Assembly (NCBI RefSeq): GCF_030433685.1
Contig: NZ_JAROCF010000001.1
Span: forward strand, 1,240,001 to 1,304,000
Length of the DNA: 64,000 nt
Source of the DNA: Leifsonia williamsii
GTDB taxonomy: Bacteria > Actinomycetota > Actinomycetes > Actinomycetales > Microbacteriaceae
Reading direction: 5' to 3'
The notes under the pieces are model-generated. The model did not search any database. It was not told where the DNA came from and worked only from the letters and a program-made list of their open reading frames with translations. Shown piece by piece: positions 51,560-59,572 of this stretch; within the stretch, counting starts at the first letter, position 1, and each line of letters starts with the position of its first letter. Position numbers and translations under genes: made by a program.

Positions 51560-52985
51560 CGAGCGGCCTCTCCTCGGGGTTCTGGTACAGCTGCTTGCGC
51601 TGGCTCTGGGCCAGCGCGGCAGCGAGAGTCACTGTACCAACGCGCCCACAGAACATCGTCGCGGCCATCACGTAGATCCCGGGCTCCGGGAGTTGCGCGG
51701 TGAGACCCGTCGACAGGCCGCAGGTCGCGAACGCCGAGATGACGTCGAACAGCACGTGGTCCAGCGGCGCCTTGGTGATCTGGAGGAGCACGATCGTCGA
51801 CACCGCGACGATCGTCGCGCCCCACAGCGCCACCGCGACCGCGAGCCGCAGCACGTCGATCGGGATGCGGCGCCGGAACGCGTCCATCGACTCCACCCCG
51901 CGCGCCTCGGCGAAGGCGGCGAGGAACAGCACGGCCAGCGTCGTGACCTTGATGCCGCCGGCGGTGGAGGCCGAGCCTCCGCCGATGAACATCAGCATGT
52001 CGGTCACCAGCAGGCTCGACCCGTGCAGCTCGCTGATGTCGATCGTCGAGAACCCGCCGGACCGCGCCATCGTCGACAGGAAGAACGACTGGAAGATCGT
52101 GTGCCCGGCGTCGAGCGAGCCGAACGTCTTGGGGTTGTCGTACTCCAGCACGATGTACAGCAGCCCGCCCGCGACCAGCAGGATCACCGACATCAGCAGG
52201 GTCAGCTTGACGTGGATCGACCAGCGCCGCCGTTTCTGGCGGAGGTTGGAGGCGATGGCGAGGATCACCGGGAACCCGATCGCCCCGAGGAACACGCCGA
52301 TCATGAGCGCCCCGAGGAACCAGAAGTCCTCCGCGAACGGCGTGAGCCCCTCCGCGTTGGGCGCGAAGCCGGTGTTGGTGAAGGCCATCGCCGAGTAGTA
52401 GAGGCTCTCCCAGAGCGACGCGCCGAAGCCCATCCCCGCGATCAGCATCCGCGGGAACAGCAGAAGGGCGACGCCTCCCTCGATCACGACCATGCTGATC
52501 GCGACGGTCGTCAGCAGCTTGCCGACCTCGCCCAGCCGCACGGCCTGCCCCTCGGCGACGGGACCGGCGTGGATGCGCAGCGGGTTGCTGTCGCTGGCCG
52601 CCATGAGCTTGGCCCGGAGGCCGAGCTTGCGCGAGATGACGAGGCCCAGGATGCTCGCCATCGTCAGCACGCCGACGGCGCCGATCTGCACGCCGAGGTA
52701 GACCAGCAGATGGCCGAACACCGACCAGTGCGTCGCCATGTCCACGGTGGAGAGGCCGGTCACGCAGATGACGGACACGGCGGTGAACAGCGCGTCCGCG
52801 AGGGGCGTCACGGTGCCGTCCGCCGACGCGATCGGCAGCGAGAACAGCAGCGTGAACACCAGGATCAGCATCGTGAAGACGAGGATCGCGAAGCGCGAGG
52901 GGCTGCGCGCGGCGAAGCCGTTGAGCGCGGCGCGCGCCCGCCCGATCGGCGCCGGGCCGCGGCGGACCGCCCGGATCGTGCTCAT
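51552..52985 (-). CDS. trkH: TrkH-family potassium transporter membrane subunit
   Basis: 477-residue membrane protein with the four M1-P-M2 repeats of the TrkH/KtrB superfamily; the selectivity-filter segments are SVICVTGLSTVD, AMAFTNTGFAPN, GGGSASTAGGIKV and AFATCGLSTGL. Uptake of K+ with the adjoining TrkA protein. ATG 52985 has GGGAGGAG 8 nt upstream, so the longer upstream frame is not used. Divergent from an ArsR gene. Confidence 0.94.
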   Translation of the reverse strand: MSTIRAVRRGPAPIGRARAALNGFAARSPSRFAILVFTMLILVFTLLFSLPIASADGTVTPLADALFTAVSVICVTGLSTVDMATHWSVFGHLLVYLGVQIGAVGVLTMASILGLVISRKLGLRAKLMAASDSNPLRIHAGPVAEGQAVRLGEVGKLLTTVAISMVVIEGGVALLLFPRMLIAGMGFGASLWESLYYSAMAFTNTGFAPNAEGLTPFAEDFWFLGALMIGVFLGAIGFPVILAIASNLRQKRRRWSIHVKLTLLMSVILLVAGGLLYIVLEYDNPKTFGSLDAGHTIFQSFFLSTMARSGGFSTIDISELHGSSLLVTDMLMFIGGGSASTAGGIKVTTLAVLFLAAFAEARGVESMDAFRRRIPIDVLRLAVAVALWGATIVAVSTIVLLQITKAPLDHVLFDVISAFATCGLSTGLTAQLPEPGIYVMAATMFCGRVGTVTLAAALAQSQRKQLYQNPEERPLVG

Positions 52986-53053
52986 CGTGCGACTCCTCCC
53001 ACCGACAGGCTCCCGACATGGTACTGCGCCCGGTGAATGACTAGCCTGGTGCA

Positions 53054-53482
53054 ATGGCCGACATCTTCGACGTGATCGCCGACCCGACGCGGCGCGAGAT
53101 CCTCCGCGTACTGCTCGACCGCCACTCGGACGACGCCCATCCTGCCGGCGAGATCTCGGTGTCGGAGATCGTGGCCACCCTCGAGCTCAGCCAGCCGACC
53201 ATCTCCAAGCACCTCAAGGTGCTGCGCGAGGCGGGCCTCGTGACGGTCCGCGAGGAGGGGCAGCACCGCTACTACCGGCTCGACGCGACCCCGCTGGAGG
53301 CGATCGAGGACTGGGTGATCCCCTTCACCGCCGCCGACGTCGACATGGCCTCGCTCGGCGCGCAGCTGGCCGACGAGACCCGCGAGTTCGCGAGCACGGT
53401 CGGCAAGGTGCTCGCCGACACCCGGCACCGCGTCTCCAGCGCCACCGAGCGGGTCACGCCGCGCAAGTGGCGGCGCGACTGA
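53054..53482 (+). CDS. ArsR-family transcriptional regulator
   Basis: 142-residue winged-HTH regulator: IFDVIADPTRREILRVLLDRH, recognition region LELSQPTISKHLKVLREAGLV, wing EEGQHRYYRLD. The extra 60-residue C-terminus (ADVDMASLGAQLADETREF...) is helical and no metal-binding Cys is present. TAGCCT ends 6 nt before ATG 53054: leaderless. Divergent from trkH, whose promoter region it shares. Target unknown; regulation of the Trk system is possible but unproved. Confidence 0.9.
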   Translation: MADIFDVIADPTRREILRVLLDRHSDDAHPAGEISVSEIVATLELSQPTISKHLKVLREAGLVTVREEGQHRYYRLDATPLEAIEDWVIPFTAADVDMASLGAQLADETREFASTVGKVLADTRHRVSSATERVTPRKWRRD

Positions 53483-53564
53483 CGGGTTGCCGCGGGGCCG
53501 GAGGGCGGCATACAGTCGGACCACTCGACCGAAGCGGTGCGAGAAGGCGGAGAAGAAGGACGAG

Positions 53565-53774
53565 ATGGCTCATCAGTCGGGCTCAAGCGCTCTGCGCGAC
53601 GTGCGCTTCCTGACGGTCGCCGAGGTGGCCGACATGATGCGCGTCTCCCGCATGACCGTGTACCGGCTCGTGCACGCGGGCCAGCTGCCGGCCATCCGCT
53701 TCGGGCGGTCGTTCCGGGTCCCGGAGTCGGCCGTGACGCGGGCGCTCGAGAATCATGTCGCAGACAGCGCCTGA
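53565..53774 (+). CDS. BldC-like helix-turn-helix (excisionase-type) regulator
   Basis: 69-residue MerR-like DNA-binding protein (FLTVAEVADMMRVSRMTVYRLVHAGQLPAIRFGRSFRVPESAVTRALE), nearly all one domain. In actinobacteria this BldC family protein sits immediately upstream of the bS22 gene, as here. It controls development in Streptomyces; the targets here are unknown. ATG 53565 is 4 nt after AAGGACGAG. Confidence 0.92.
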   Translation: MAHQSGSSALRDVRFLTVAEVADMMRVSRMTVYRLVHAGQLPAIRFGRSFRVPESAVTRALENHVADSA

Positions 53775-53844
53775 CCTCGGGTAGACTTACTCCTTGTGTC
53801 GCCGCGCGTCCCGCGGCAAACCCCCTAACTTTTGTGAGGTCTAC

Positions 53845-53943
53845 GTGGGTTCCGTTATCAAGAAGCGTCGCAAGCGTATGGCGAAGAAGAAGCACCGCAA
53901 GCTTCTTCGCAAGACGCGCCACCAGCGTCGCAACAAGAAGTAG
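53845..53943 (+). CDS. AURKAIP1/COX24 domain protein, ribosomal protein bS22
   Basis: 32-residue extremely basic peptide VGSVIKKRRKRMAKKKHRK..., ending RRNKK, 60 % Lys/Arg. It matches the small actinobacterial 30S protein bS22 (AURKAIP1/COX24 domain). Starts at GTG 53845, with GAGG 6 nt upstream, and ends TAG 53943. Next to the BldC-like gene, its usual neighbour, and followed by a good terminator. Easily missed by gene callers because it is so short. Confidence 0.9.
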   Translation: MGSVIKKRRKRMAKKKHRKLLRKTRHQRRNKK

Positions 53944-53960
53944 ACCCCGGTCTGCGGCTC

Positions 53961-53991
53961 AAGCGTCGGTCCGTTCGGCCCGGCGCTTTTT
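53961..53991 (+). terminator. Rho-independent terminator after bS22
   Basis: Stem of 9 bp with one G-U pair (53961-53969 / 53980-53988), followed by a T run to 53991. Ends the bS22 transcript. Confidence 0.9.
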
Positions 53992-54041
53992 GCTGTGCGC
54001 ACACTTTGGTGTGCGCGCCGCAGCCGACCTAGGCTGATCAC

Positions 54042-54302
54042 GTGCCTCCCGTCACCCTCACCCTGATCGGCAAGCCCGGCTGCCACCTCTGCGACGACGC
54101 GCGCGAGGTCATCCGCTCGGTCATCGCCGAGCTGCCGGCCGACGCCGTCCCGGTCGTCGAGGAGAGGAACATCCTGGAGGACCCCGTGCTGCACGAGCAG
54201 TACGTCGAGGACATCCCGGTCGTCCAGCTCGACGGCCGCAACCACACCTACTGGCGGGTCGACCCCGCCCGACTGCGCGCCGCGCTCCTGGAGGCCCGAT
54301 GA
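54042..54302 (+). CDS. Glutaredoxin-like protein
   Basis: 86-residue thioredoxin-fold protein with the redox site CHLC (residues 14-17), cis-Pro in VEDIPVVQLDGR. Glutaredoxin-family redox protein of the short DUF836 type. Leaderless: TAGGCT ends 6 nt before GTG 54042. Overlaps the Dabb gene by 4 nt (ATGA). Cytoplasmic; partner thiol unknown. Confidence 0.92.
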   Translation: MPPVTLTLIGKPGCHLCDDAREVIRSVIAELPADAVPVVEERNILEDPVLHEQYVEDIPVVQLDGRNHTYWRVDPARLRAALLEAR

Positions 54303-54598
54303 CCATCCGCCACGTCGTCATGTGGAGGCTCGCGACGACCGACGACGCCGAGCGCGCCGAGCAGGCCGCGACCGTCAAGGCGAAGCTGGAGTCGCTTCCT
54401 CCGCTCGTCCCCCAGCTGCAGCGGCTGGAGGTGGGAGTGAACGCGCTGCCCTCCGGCGACTTCGACGTGGTGCTGATCAGCGACTTCGCCGACGAGGAGG
54501 CGTTGCGGGGCTACCAGGAGCACCCGGAGCACGAGAAGGTCGCTGCGTACATCCGCTCGGTCGTGGGCGGTCGCGCCGCCGTCGACTTCCTGGTCTGA
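54299..54598 (+). CDS. Dabb (stress-responsive A/B barrel) domain protein
   Basis: 99-residue ferredoxin-like dimeric barrel: IRHVVMWRL at the start, LQRLEVGVNALPSGDFDVVLISDFADEEALRGYQEHPEHEKVA in the middle. Family typical of stress-induced proteins with unknown catalysis. ATG 54299 overlaps the glutaredoxin stop codon, so the two are coupled, hinting at a shared redox-stress function. Confidence 0.9.
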   Translation: MTIRHVVMWRLATTDDAERAEQAATVKAKLESLPPLVPQLQRLEVGVNALPSGDFDVVLISDFADEEALRGYQEHPEHEKVAAYIRSVVGGRAAVDFLV

Positions 54599-54618
54599 GC
54601 GACAGCGCGCCCCTACGA

Positions 54619-54654
54619 CGAAGCGCCCGGCTCCGCGAGGAACCGGGCGCTTCG
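54619..54654. terminator. Bidirectional terminator
   Basis: 12-bp perfect stem (54619-54630 / 54643-54654) with a 12-nt loop between the Dabb gene and the convergent GntR gene. Confidence 0.85.
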
Positions 54655-54673
54655 CCGTCGGTGGCGGTCGACG

Positions 54674-55375
54674 CTACGCGATCGGGCTCTCGTCGATCTC
54701 GGCGTCGCTGCGGCGGTACTCCGAGAGGAACTGCGTCAGCGTCGGCTCGTAGAAGGCGTGGATGAGGTCGGCCGTCTTCTCGCCGTCTCGCGCCTTCGCG
54801 GCCTCGAAGATCTCGGTGACCCGGCCGGTGATGTCCTTCGTGTCGAAGGGCAGCTGCCAGACCGACACGTAGCGCAGCAGCTGCGGGCTGAGGCCCTCGC
54901 TGATCGTCAGCAGCACCTGGTTGTCGCTGTCGCGCTCGAACTCGAGGAAGAAGTCGTTGAGCGCGCGGCCCAGCGTCGGCAGGTCGTTCGCCTTGGCGGC
55001 CTTGCGGACGTCCTTCAGCGCCTTCTCGAGCCGGCCGACGGCCGCGTTGTCGAGCGTCGGCACGACGGTGCGGGCCGCGAACTCGTGCAGCAGGCCGGTG
55101 GTGTAGATCGCCTCGTCGATGGCCCGGAGGTCGATGGGCGCGACCCGGGTGTAGCGGTTCGGCGCCATCTCGACGAGCCCGATGTCGGCGAGCTTCATCA
55201 GCGCCTCCCGGATCGGGGTGCGCGAGACGCCGAGCCAGGTGGTCAGCTTCTCGTCGAGCAGGGTCTCGCCGGGCTCCAGGGTGCCGTCGAGGATGCCCTC
55301 GTACAGCCGGTTGTAGACGACGTCGCGCAGCAGCTGGCGCTCGACCGGCGCGCTGTCCTTCACGGGGAGCGGCAT
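54674..55375 (-). CDS. GntR-family (FadR-type) regulator, second of a tandem pair
   Basis: 233-residue regulator: GntR winged HTH (LYEGILDGTLEPGETLLDEKLTTWLGVSRTPIREALMKLADIGLVEMAPNRYTRVAPID, about 25-85) and an FCD-type all-helical effector domain. Its ATG overlaps the stop codon of the upstream gntR by one base, so the pair is coupled. The two are paralogues, sharing the same length and HTH pattern (VSRTPxREAL, GLVEx-P-x-xRTRVxPID), suggesting a duplicated pair that may form heterodimers. Effector unknown. Confidence 0.9.
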   Translation of the reverse strand: MPLPVKDSAPVERQLLRDVVYNRLYEGILDGTLEPGETLLDEKLTTWLGVSRTPIREALMKLADIGLVEMAPNRYTRVAPIDLRAIDEAIYTTGLLHEFAARTVVPTLDNAAVGRLEKALKDVRKAAKANDLPTLGRALNDFFLEFERDSDNQVLLTISEGLSPQLLRYVSVWQLPFDTKDITGRVTEIFEAAKARDGEKTADLIHAFYEPTLTQFLSEYRRSDAEIDESPIA

Positions 55376-56055
55376 CAGGCTTCCTTCCTCTCCTGGGCGG
55401 CGAAGTCGTCGACGACGGCCATCATGACCGTCTCGTAGAACTCGCCGACGCCCTGCGCGGCCTTCTCGGCGTCGCCGGCGGCGGCGGCCTCCACGGTGGA
55501 GGCGATCAGCGGCACGCCCTTCTGGAACGGGACGTTCGAAGGGGCGGCGATGAGCGCGCGGCGCACCTCGGGGAGGTGGCGCGAGAGCAGCCGGCCGATC
55601 GTCTTGTTGTCGAGGCGGCGCACGAAGACGTTGTTGAAGCCCTCCGTGAGGTAGCGCTCGCGGGCGAGGTCGCTGAGCTGGGCGTCGGCGGCGCGGGTCG
55701 CGAACTCGCGCAGCTCGGCCTTGTCGGCGTCGGTCAGCAGCGGTGTCGTGTCCCGCACGATGCCGCGCAGGAGGGTGCCGAAGGTCGCGAGCAGCGCGCG
55801 GAGGCGGGTCGGGTCGATGGGGGTGACCCTCGTGCGCTTCTGCGGCATGATCTCGACGAGCCCCATGGCGGCCAGCTGGTTGAGCGCCTCGCGGACGGGG
55901 GTGCGCGAGACGCCCACCCACTTCTCGATCTCGGCGTCGTACAGCTGCTCACCCGGGGTGAGGTCCCCCTCGACGATGGCGTCGAGCAGACGAAGGAACA
56001 CTTCGTCCCTGATCAGCCGTCGGGGACTGACGGCCTCGGTAACGGGTACAGGCAT
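55375..56055 (-). CDS. GntR-family (FadR-type) regulator, first of a tandem pair
   Basis: 226-residue paralogue of the next gene, HTH at about 15-75 (LLDAIVEGDLTPGEQLYDAEIEKWVGVSRTPVREALNQLAAMGLVEIMPQKRTRVTPID), C-terminal helical domain. Leaderless: TAATAT (56062-56067) ends 6 nt before ATG 56055, a -10 box close to consensus. No metabolic gene is adjacent, so the targets must lie elsewhere. Confidence 0.9.
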   Translation of the reverse strand: MPVPVTEAVSPRRLIRDEVFLRLLDAIVEGDLTPGEQLYDAEIEKWVGVSRTPVREALNQLAAMGLVEIMPQKRTRVTPIDPTRLRALLATFGTLLRGIVRDTTPLLTDADKAELREFATRAADAQLSDLARERYLTEGFNNVFVRRLDNKTIGRLLSRHLPEVRRALIAAPSNVPFQKGVPLIASTVEAAAAGDAEKAAQGVGEFYETVMMAVVDDFAAQERKEA

Positions 56056-56136
56056 ACATGAATATTACATCCCCTCGCGTCGGATGCAAGGCTCAGGAAC
56101 GGCATGTCCCAGCGCGCTTCGCCCGGCCCGGAACGA

Positions 56137-56523
56137 CTAGAACCGCTGCCCGAGCGCCTTCGCCTTCAGAGCCTCGAACTCGCCCTGGCTGATGACCCCG
56201 CGATCGAGCAGCGACTGGGCGCTCGCGATGTCGGCGGCCGGTGTGGTGGACGCGGTCGGATGGGCTCCCCAGCTGTCGTCCTCCGGCACGGACTGTCGTT
56301 GCCGCGCCGTGCGCTCCGCCATCCCGCGACCGCGTGCGATGAGGTACACGAGGGCGGTGAGGAACGGCACGAAGATGAGGAAGATGATCCAGACGGCCTT
56401 CCACCACCCGTTGAGCTTCTCGTCGCGGAACATGTCGATCAGGATCGAGAACAGCACCATCAGGTAGGCGACGAAGGCGAACGCCCAGAAGAACAGCCAG
56501 AAGAAGTTCCAGAATCCGGTCAT
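56137..56523 (-). CDS. SHOCT/PLDc_N-type small membrane protein
   Basis: 128-residue protein: two N-terminal hydrophobic helices (FWNFFWLFFWAFAFVAYLMVLFSILIDMF and WWKAVWIIFLIFVPFLTALVYLIARG, the PLDc_N pattern) and a C-terminal SHOCT motif (SAQSLLDRGVISQGEFEALKAKALG). SHOCT domains are thought to mediate oligomerisation. Start ATG 56523; GGGAG about 7 nt upstream. Function unknown. Confidence 0.85.
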   Translation of the reverse strand: MTGFWNFFWLFFWAFAFVAYLMVLFSILIDMFRDEKLNGWWKAVWIIFLIFVPFLTALVYLIARGRGMAERTARQRQSVPEDDSWGAHPTASTTPAADIASAQSLLDRGVISQGEFEALKAKALGQRF

Positions 56524-56633
56524 CACAGCTCCCTCGCTCGTGGGCGACACGGTAGCGCCCGCGCGAGCGTTCTGGCTACGGGTGTTATTGCACGGCAGGA
56601 GGGGTGTCGGAGGCCGCGGGTTAGGCTGACCGC

Positions 56634-58601
56634 ATGCTCCCGCAGCTGCCACCGCGCCTCTGGCGGGGGCGGTCCGCGGGCGGCCGGGCCGCGCTGATCG
56701 CGGGACTGGTCCTCGGTGTGCCGGTCGCGTTCGTGGCCGGGCTCGCGTTGCTCGTTCTCGGCGCCGTGGCGGCGGTGGTGGGGCTCGTCGGCCGGCTGAT
56801 CGGTGTGGTGGCCGCATGGGTCTGGACGGCGGTGCAACGGGCGCGGCGCCTCCCGTATCCCTTCGAGCAGCGTTCGACGGGGACCAGGCGGGGGAGGCGC
56901 GTCGCGCTCAGCGGGCTCTACCTCTCGCTCGCGCCGCGCACGATCGGCGGCGTGGCCAGGGTCGCCGGGCTGCTGTTCGGGCCGCTCGCCCTGCTCGTGG
57001 GCGTCATCGGGCTCGTCCTGCCGCGGTGGCGCGCGCGCCCGTACCTGGCGGTGTTCACCCTTCCCGGCCTCCTGCGCAAGGTCGTCGGGCTCGGGAGGCG
57101 GCGCGGGCTGCTGCGCGACGGCCAGGACACCGTGCTCACCGGGTACGACGAGCTGCTGACGGCCGCGTTCCCGCTGATCCGCGACGTGCTCGACTGGTGG
57201 CGCGACCCGCAGGCGCCCGACGACTACGTGCCGACGCCGGGCCTCGCCGATGTGCCGGCCGGCCTGCTGGGGCTCCCGCTCGGCCCGGCTCCCGACCCGC
57301 TCGGGCAGCCGGGCATCGCGGCCGGTGCGATGCGCAGGCGCTCGATCGGCTCGGTGCGCGAGCTGCTGCTCAGCCAGCGCGAGATCGACGACCTGTGCGA
57401 TCCCGACCTCGACGACCGGCCGGACACCGCGCTGATCCGGGTGGTGCGGTGCTCGGCGGAGTGGCAGGGTGCTGACGCAGACGGGGTGGAGGCCGCGCGC
57501 CCGGTGCGCTGGATCGTGCAGCTGCCGAGCACGCGGTCGTGGCACCCGCGCGCCGGGGCGGCGCCGAACGATCTGACGGCCGACCTCGTGATCGGTGCGG
57601 ACGAGGAGGCCACGCTCACCCTTGCCGCGCTCGATGCCATGCGCGCGGCGGGCATCCTCCCCGGTGAGCCGGTGCTGCTCGCGGGCTTCAGTCTGGGCGG
57701 CATGGCGGCGGCGCAGACGGCCGTGCGAGCCGTCCGCGCCGGGTTCGCCGTGACGCATCTCGTGGTGGCCGGGGCGCCGCTCGGCCGGCTGCCGGTGCCC
57801 GCGTCCGTGGCGGTGCTCGCGCTGGAGCACGTGCTCGACCCGGTGCCTCGCATCGAGGCCAGGGAGAACCCGGTGCGCGTGGAGGTGCGGGAGACGCGCG
57901 AGCGGCCGTTCCTCACGGTGAAGGCAGGGCCTCCGCTCTCCGTCGGATTCCGGATCGGGGCGCTGCACCAGTCGACCGCCTACGCGGACACGGCCGCGGC
58001 GATCGAGGCGGAGCCGCCGGACGCGCGCGTCGCCGAACTCCTGATCGAACTCCGCACGTTCTTCGGCGCGCGTCAGACGATCGACGACCGGGCGGCCCGG
58101 CGTGCGGGCGGGCTGCCGCCGCGGCCGTCGGTGCCGCTGTATCTGCACAGCACGGTCGAGGAGGGGATCACGCGCGGAACGCTCCGCCAGACCGTGCGCC
58201 GCCTCCCGGGGGTCTACGCGGTGGACGTCTACCAGTCGCGCGCCGGCTTCGCGACGACGATCCTCTGGAATGCCGACATCCTGGTGCGAGAGCTGGAGCC
58301 GTGGTTGGAAACCGCCGGCCGCACCGCGGTGTACCGGGGACTGCTCTCGCTGCTGGCGCGGCGGCGCGCGGTCGGCGTGCACCTGCGGCTGCAGGCGCGC
58401 CGCACGCCCGGGATCACGTGGGAGGCGACCGTGCAGCGCCTCGCCGACGGCCGCTGGCGCGAGTCGATCGACATCACCGTCGACGACCGGGCGGATCCGG
58501 CGGAGGTGGCGCGGCTCTTCCCGGGCGGCACGGCGCCGGTGGTCGTGCTGCACCCGCCGGACACGTTCGAGCCGGTGCTGGACGTGGCCCGGGTGCGGTG
58601 A
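56634..58601 (+). CDS. Large membrane-associated alpha/beta-hydrolase-like protein
   Basis: 655-residue protein of unknown family. Three or four hydrophobic segments lie in the first 135 residues (GGRAALIAGLVLGVPVAFVAGLALLVLG and following; VARVAGLLFGPLALLVGVIGLVL). Near residue 350 is the serine-hydrolase elbow GFSLGG (LLAGFSLGGMAAAQTAV), preceded by LVIGADEEATLTLAALDAM, with the late His in LHQSTAY near 444. A C-terminal domain of about 170 residues follows. Leaderless: TAGGCT ends 6 nt before ATG 56634. Membrane-anchored lipase/esterase or acyltransferase is a guess. Confidence 0.7.
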   Translation: MLPQLPPRLWRGRSAGGRAALIAGLVLGVPVAFVAGLALLVLGAVAAVVGLVGRLIGVVAAWVWTAVQRARRLPYPFEQRSTGTRRGRRVALSGLYLSLAPRTIGGVARVAGLLFGPLALLVGVIGLVLPRWRARPYLAVFTLPGLLRKVVGLGRRRGLLRDGQDTVLTGYDELLTAAFPLIRDVLDWWRDPQAPDDYVPTPGLADVPAGLLGLPLGPAPDPLGQPGIAAGAMRRRSIGSVRELLLSQREIDDLCDPDLDDRPDTALIRVVRCSAEWQGADADGVEAARPVRWIVQLPSTRSWHPRAGAAPNDLTADLVIGADEEATLTLAALDAMRAAGILPGEPVLLAGFSLGGMAAAQTAVRAVRAGFAVTHLVVAGAPLGRLPVPASVAVLALEHVLDPVPRIEARENPVRVEVRETRERPFLTVKAGPPLSVGFRIGALHQSTAYADTAAAIEAEPPDARVAELLIELRTFFGARQTIDDRAARRAGGLPPRPSVPLYLHSTVEEGITRGTLRQTVRRLPGVYAVDVYQSRAGFATTILWNADILVRELEPWLETAGRTAVYRGLLSLLARRRAVGVHLRLQARRTPGITWEATVQRLADGRWRESIDITVDDRADPAEVARLFPGGTAPVVVLHPPDTFEPVLDVARVR

Positions 58602-58698
58602 CGCGGGTGGCGGTGATGAGGCGGGGACGCGGGCGGCGCTGACCGCGGGGCTACCATGGGCCGCGATCCGGGCATCCGGCTCGGCGGAGGAGGCGGTG

Positions 58699-59553
58699 GT
58701 GGGGCGCGAGACGTACTGGAAGAGCGATCCCGACGAGCTGCTGCGGGTAGCCGGCGACTTCCGGCTGGCCGACCGGGACACCGGGGCGACGCCGGGGTTC
58801 GACGGCGACAAGAAGGACGGGCAGAAGGCGCTCGCCGAGGGCGCCGGCATCCTCGCCGACCTGCAGGAGCGGCTGTTCGCGGCGGGGACGCACGGCGAGC
58901 GGCGCAGTGTGCTGCTGGTGCTGCAGGCGATGGACACCGCGGGCAAGGGCGGCATCGTCTCGCACGTCGTCGGCGCGATGAACCCGGGCGGCGTGCGCTA
59001 CGCGGGCTTCAAGAAGCCGACGCCGGAGGAGCTCGCGCACGACTTCCTCTGGCGCGTCGAGAAGCGGCTGCCCGCGGCGGGGGAGGTGGGCGTCTTCGAC
59101 CGCTCCCACTACGAGGACGTGCTCGTCGCGCGCGTGCACGAGCTCGCGCCTCCCGACGAGATCGAGCGCCGGTACCGCGCGATCAACGACTTCGAGCGCG
59201 AGGTGTCCGAGAGCGGGACCACGATCGTCAAGGTGATGCTGCACCTGGGCAAGGACGAGCAGCGCGACCGGTTGCAGGCGCGACTCGACGAGCCCGACAA
59301 GCACTGGAAGTTCAACCCCGGCGACGTGGACGAGCGCCTCCGCTGGGACGACTACCAGGAGGCGTACCAGCTCGTCTTCGACCGCACCTCCACGCCGTAT
59401 GCGCCCTGGTACGTCGTGCCCGCCGACCACAAGTGGTACGCGCGCATCGCGGTGCAGCACCTGCTCATCGACGCGCTGGAGTCGCTGAACCTCGAGTGGC
59501 CGGAGGCGGACTACGACGTGGAGGAGCAGAAGGCGCGGCTCGCGGCCTCCTGA
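58699..59553 (+). CDS. ppk2: Polyphosphate kinase 2 family protein
   Basis: 284-residue PPK2 enzyme that uses polyphosphate to phosphorylate nucleotides. Walker A region VLQAMDTAGKGGIVSHV (about 73-89), Walker B region VFDRSHYEDVLVARVH (about 132) and the lid/helix FNPGDVDERLRWDDYQEAY (about 210) are intact. The AMP/ADP class cannot be fixed by eye. Start GTG 58699 follows AGGAGG by 5 nt; GTG 58696 is too close. Convergent with menF. Confidence 0.9.
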   Translation: MGRETYWKSDPDELLRVAGDFRLADRDTGATPGFDGDKKDGQKALAEGAGILADLQERLFAAGTHGERRSVLLVLQAMDTAGKGGIVSHVVGAMNPGGVRYAGFKKPTPEELAHDFLWRVEKRLPAAGEVGVFDRSHYEDVLVARVHELAPPDEIERRYRAINDFEREVSESGTTIVKVMLHLGKDEQRDRLQARLDEPDKHWKFNPGDVDERLRWDDYQEAYQLVFDRTSTPYAPWYVVPADHKWYARIAVQHLLIDALESLNLEWPEADYDVEEQKARLAAS

Positions 59554-59572
59554 TCGGCCGGTCGGGCGGCGG

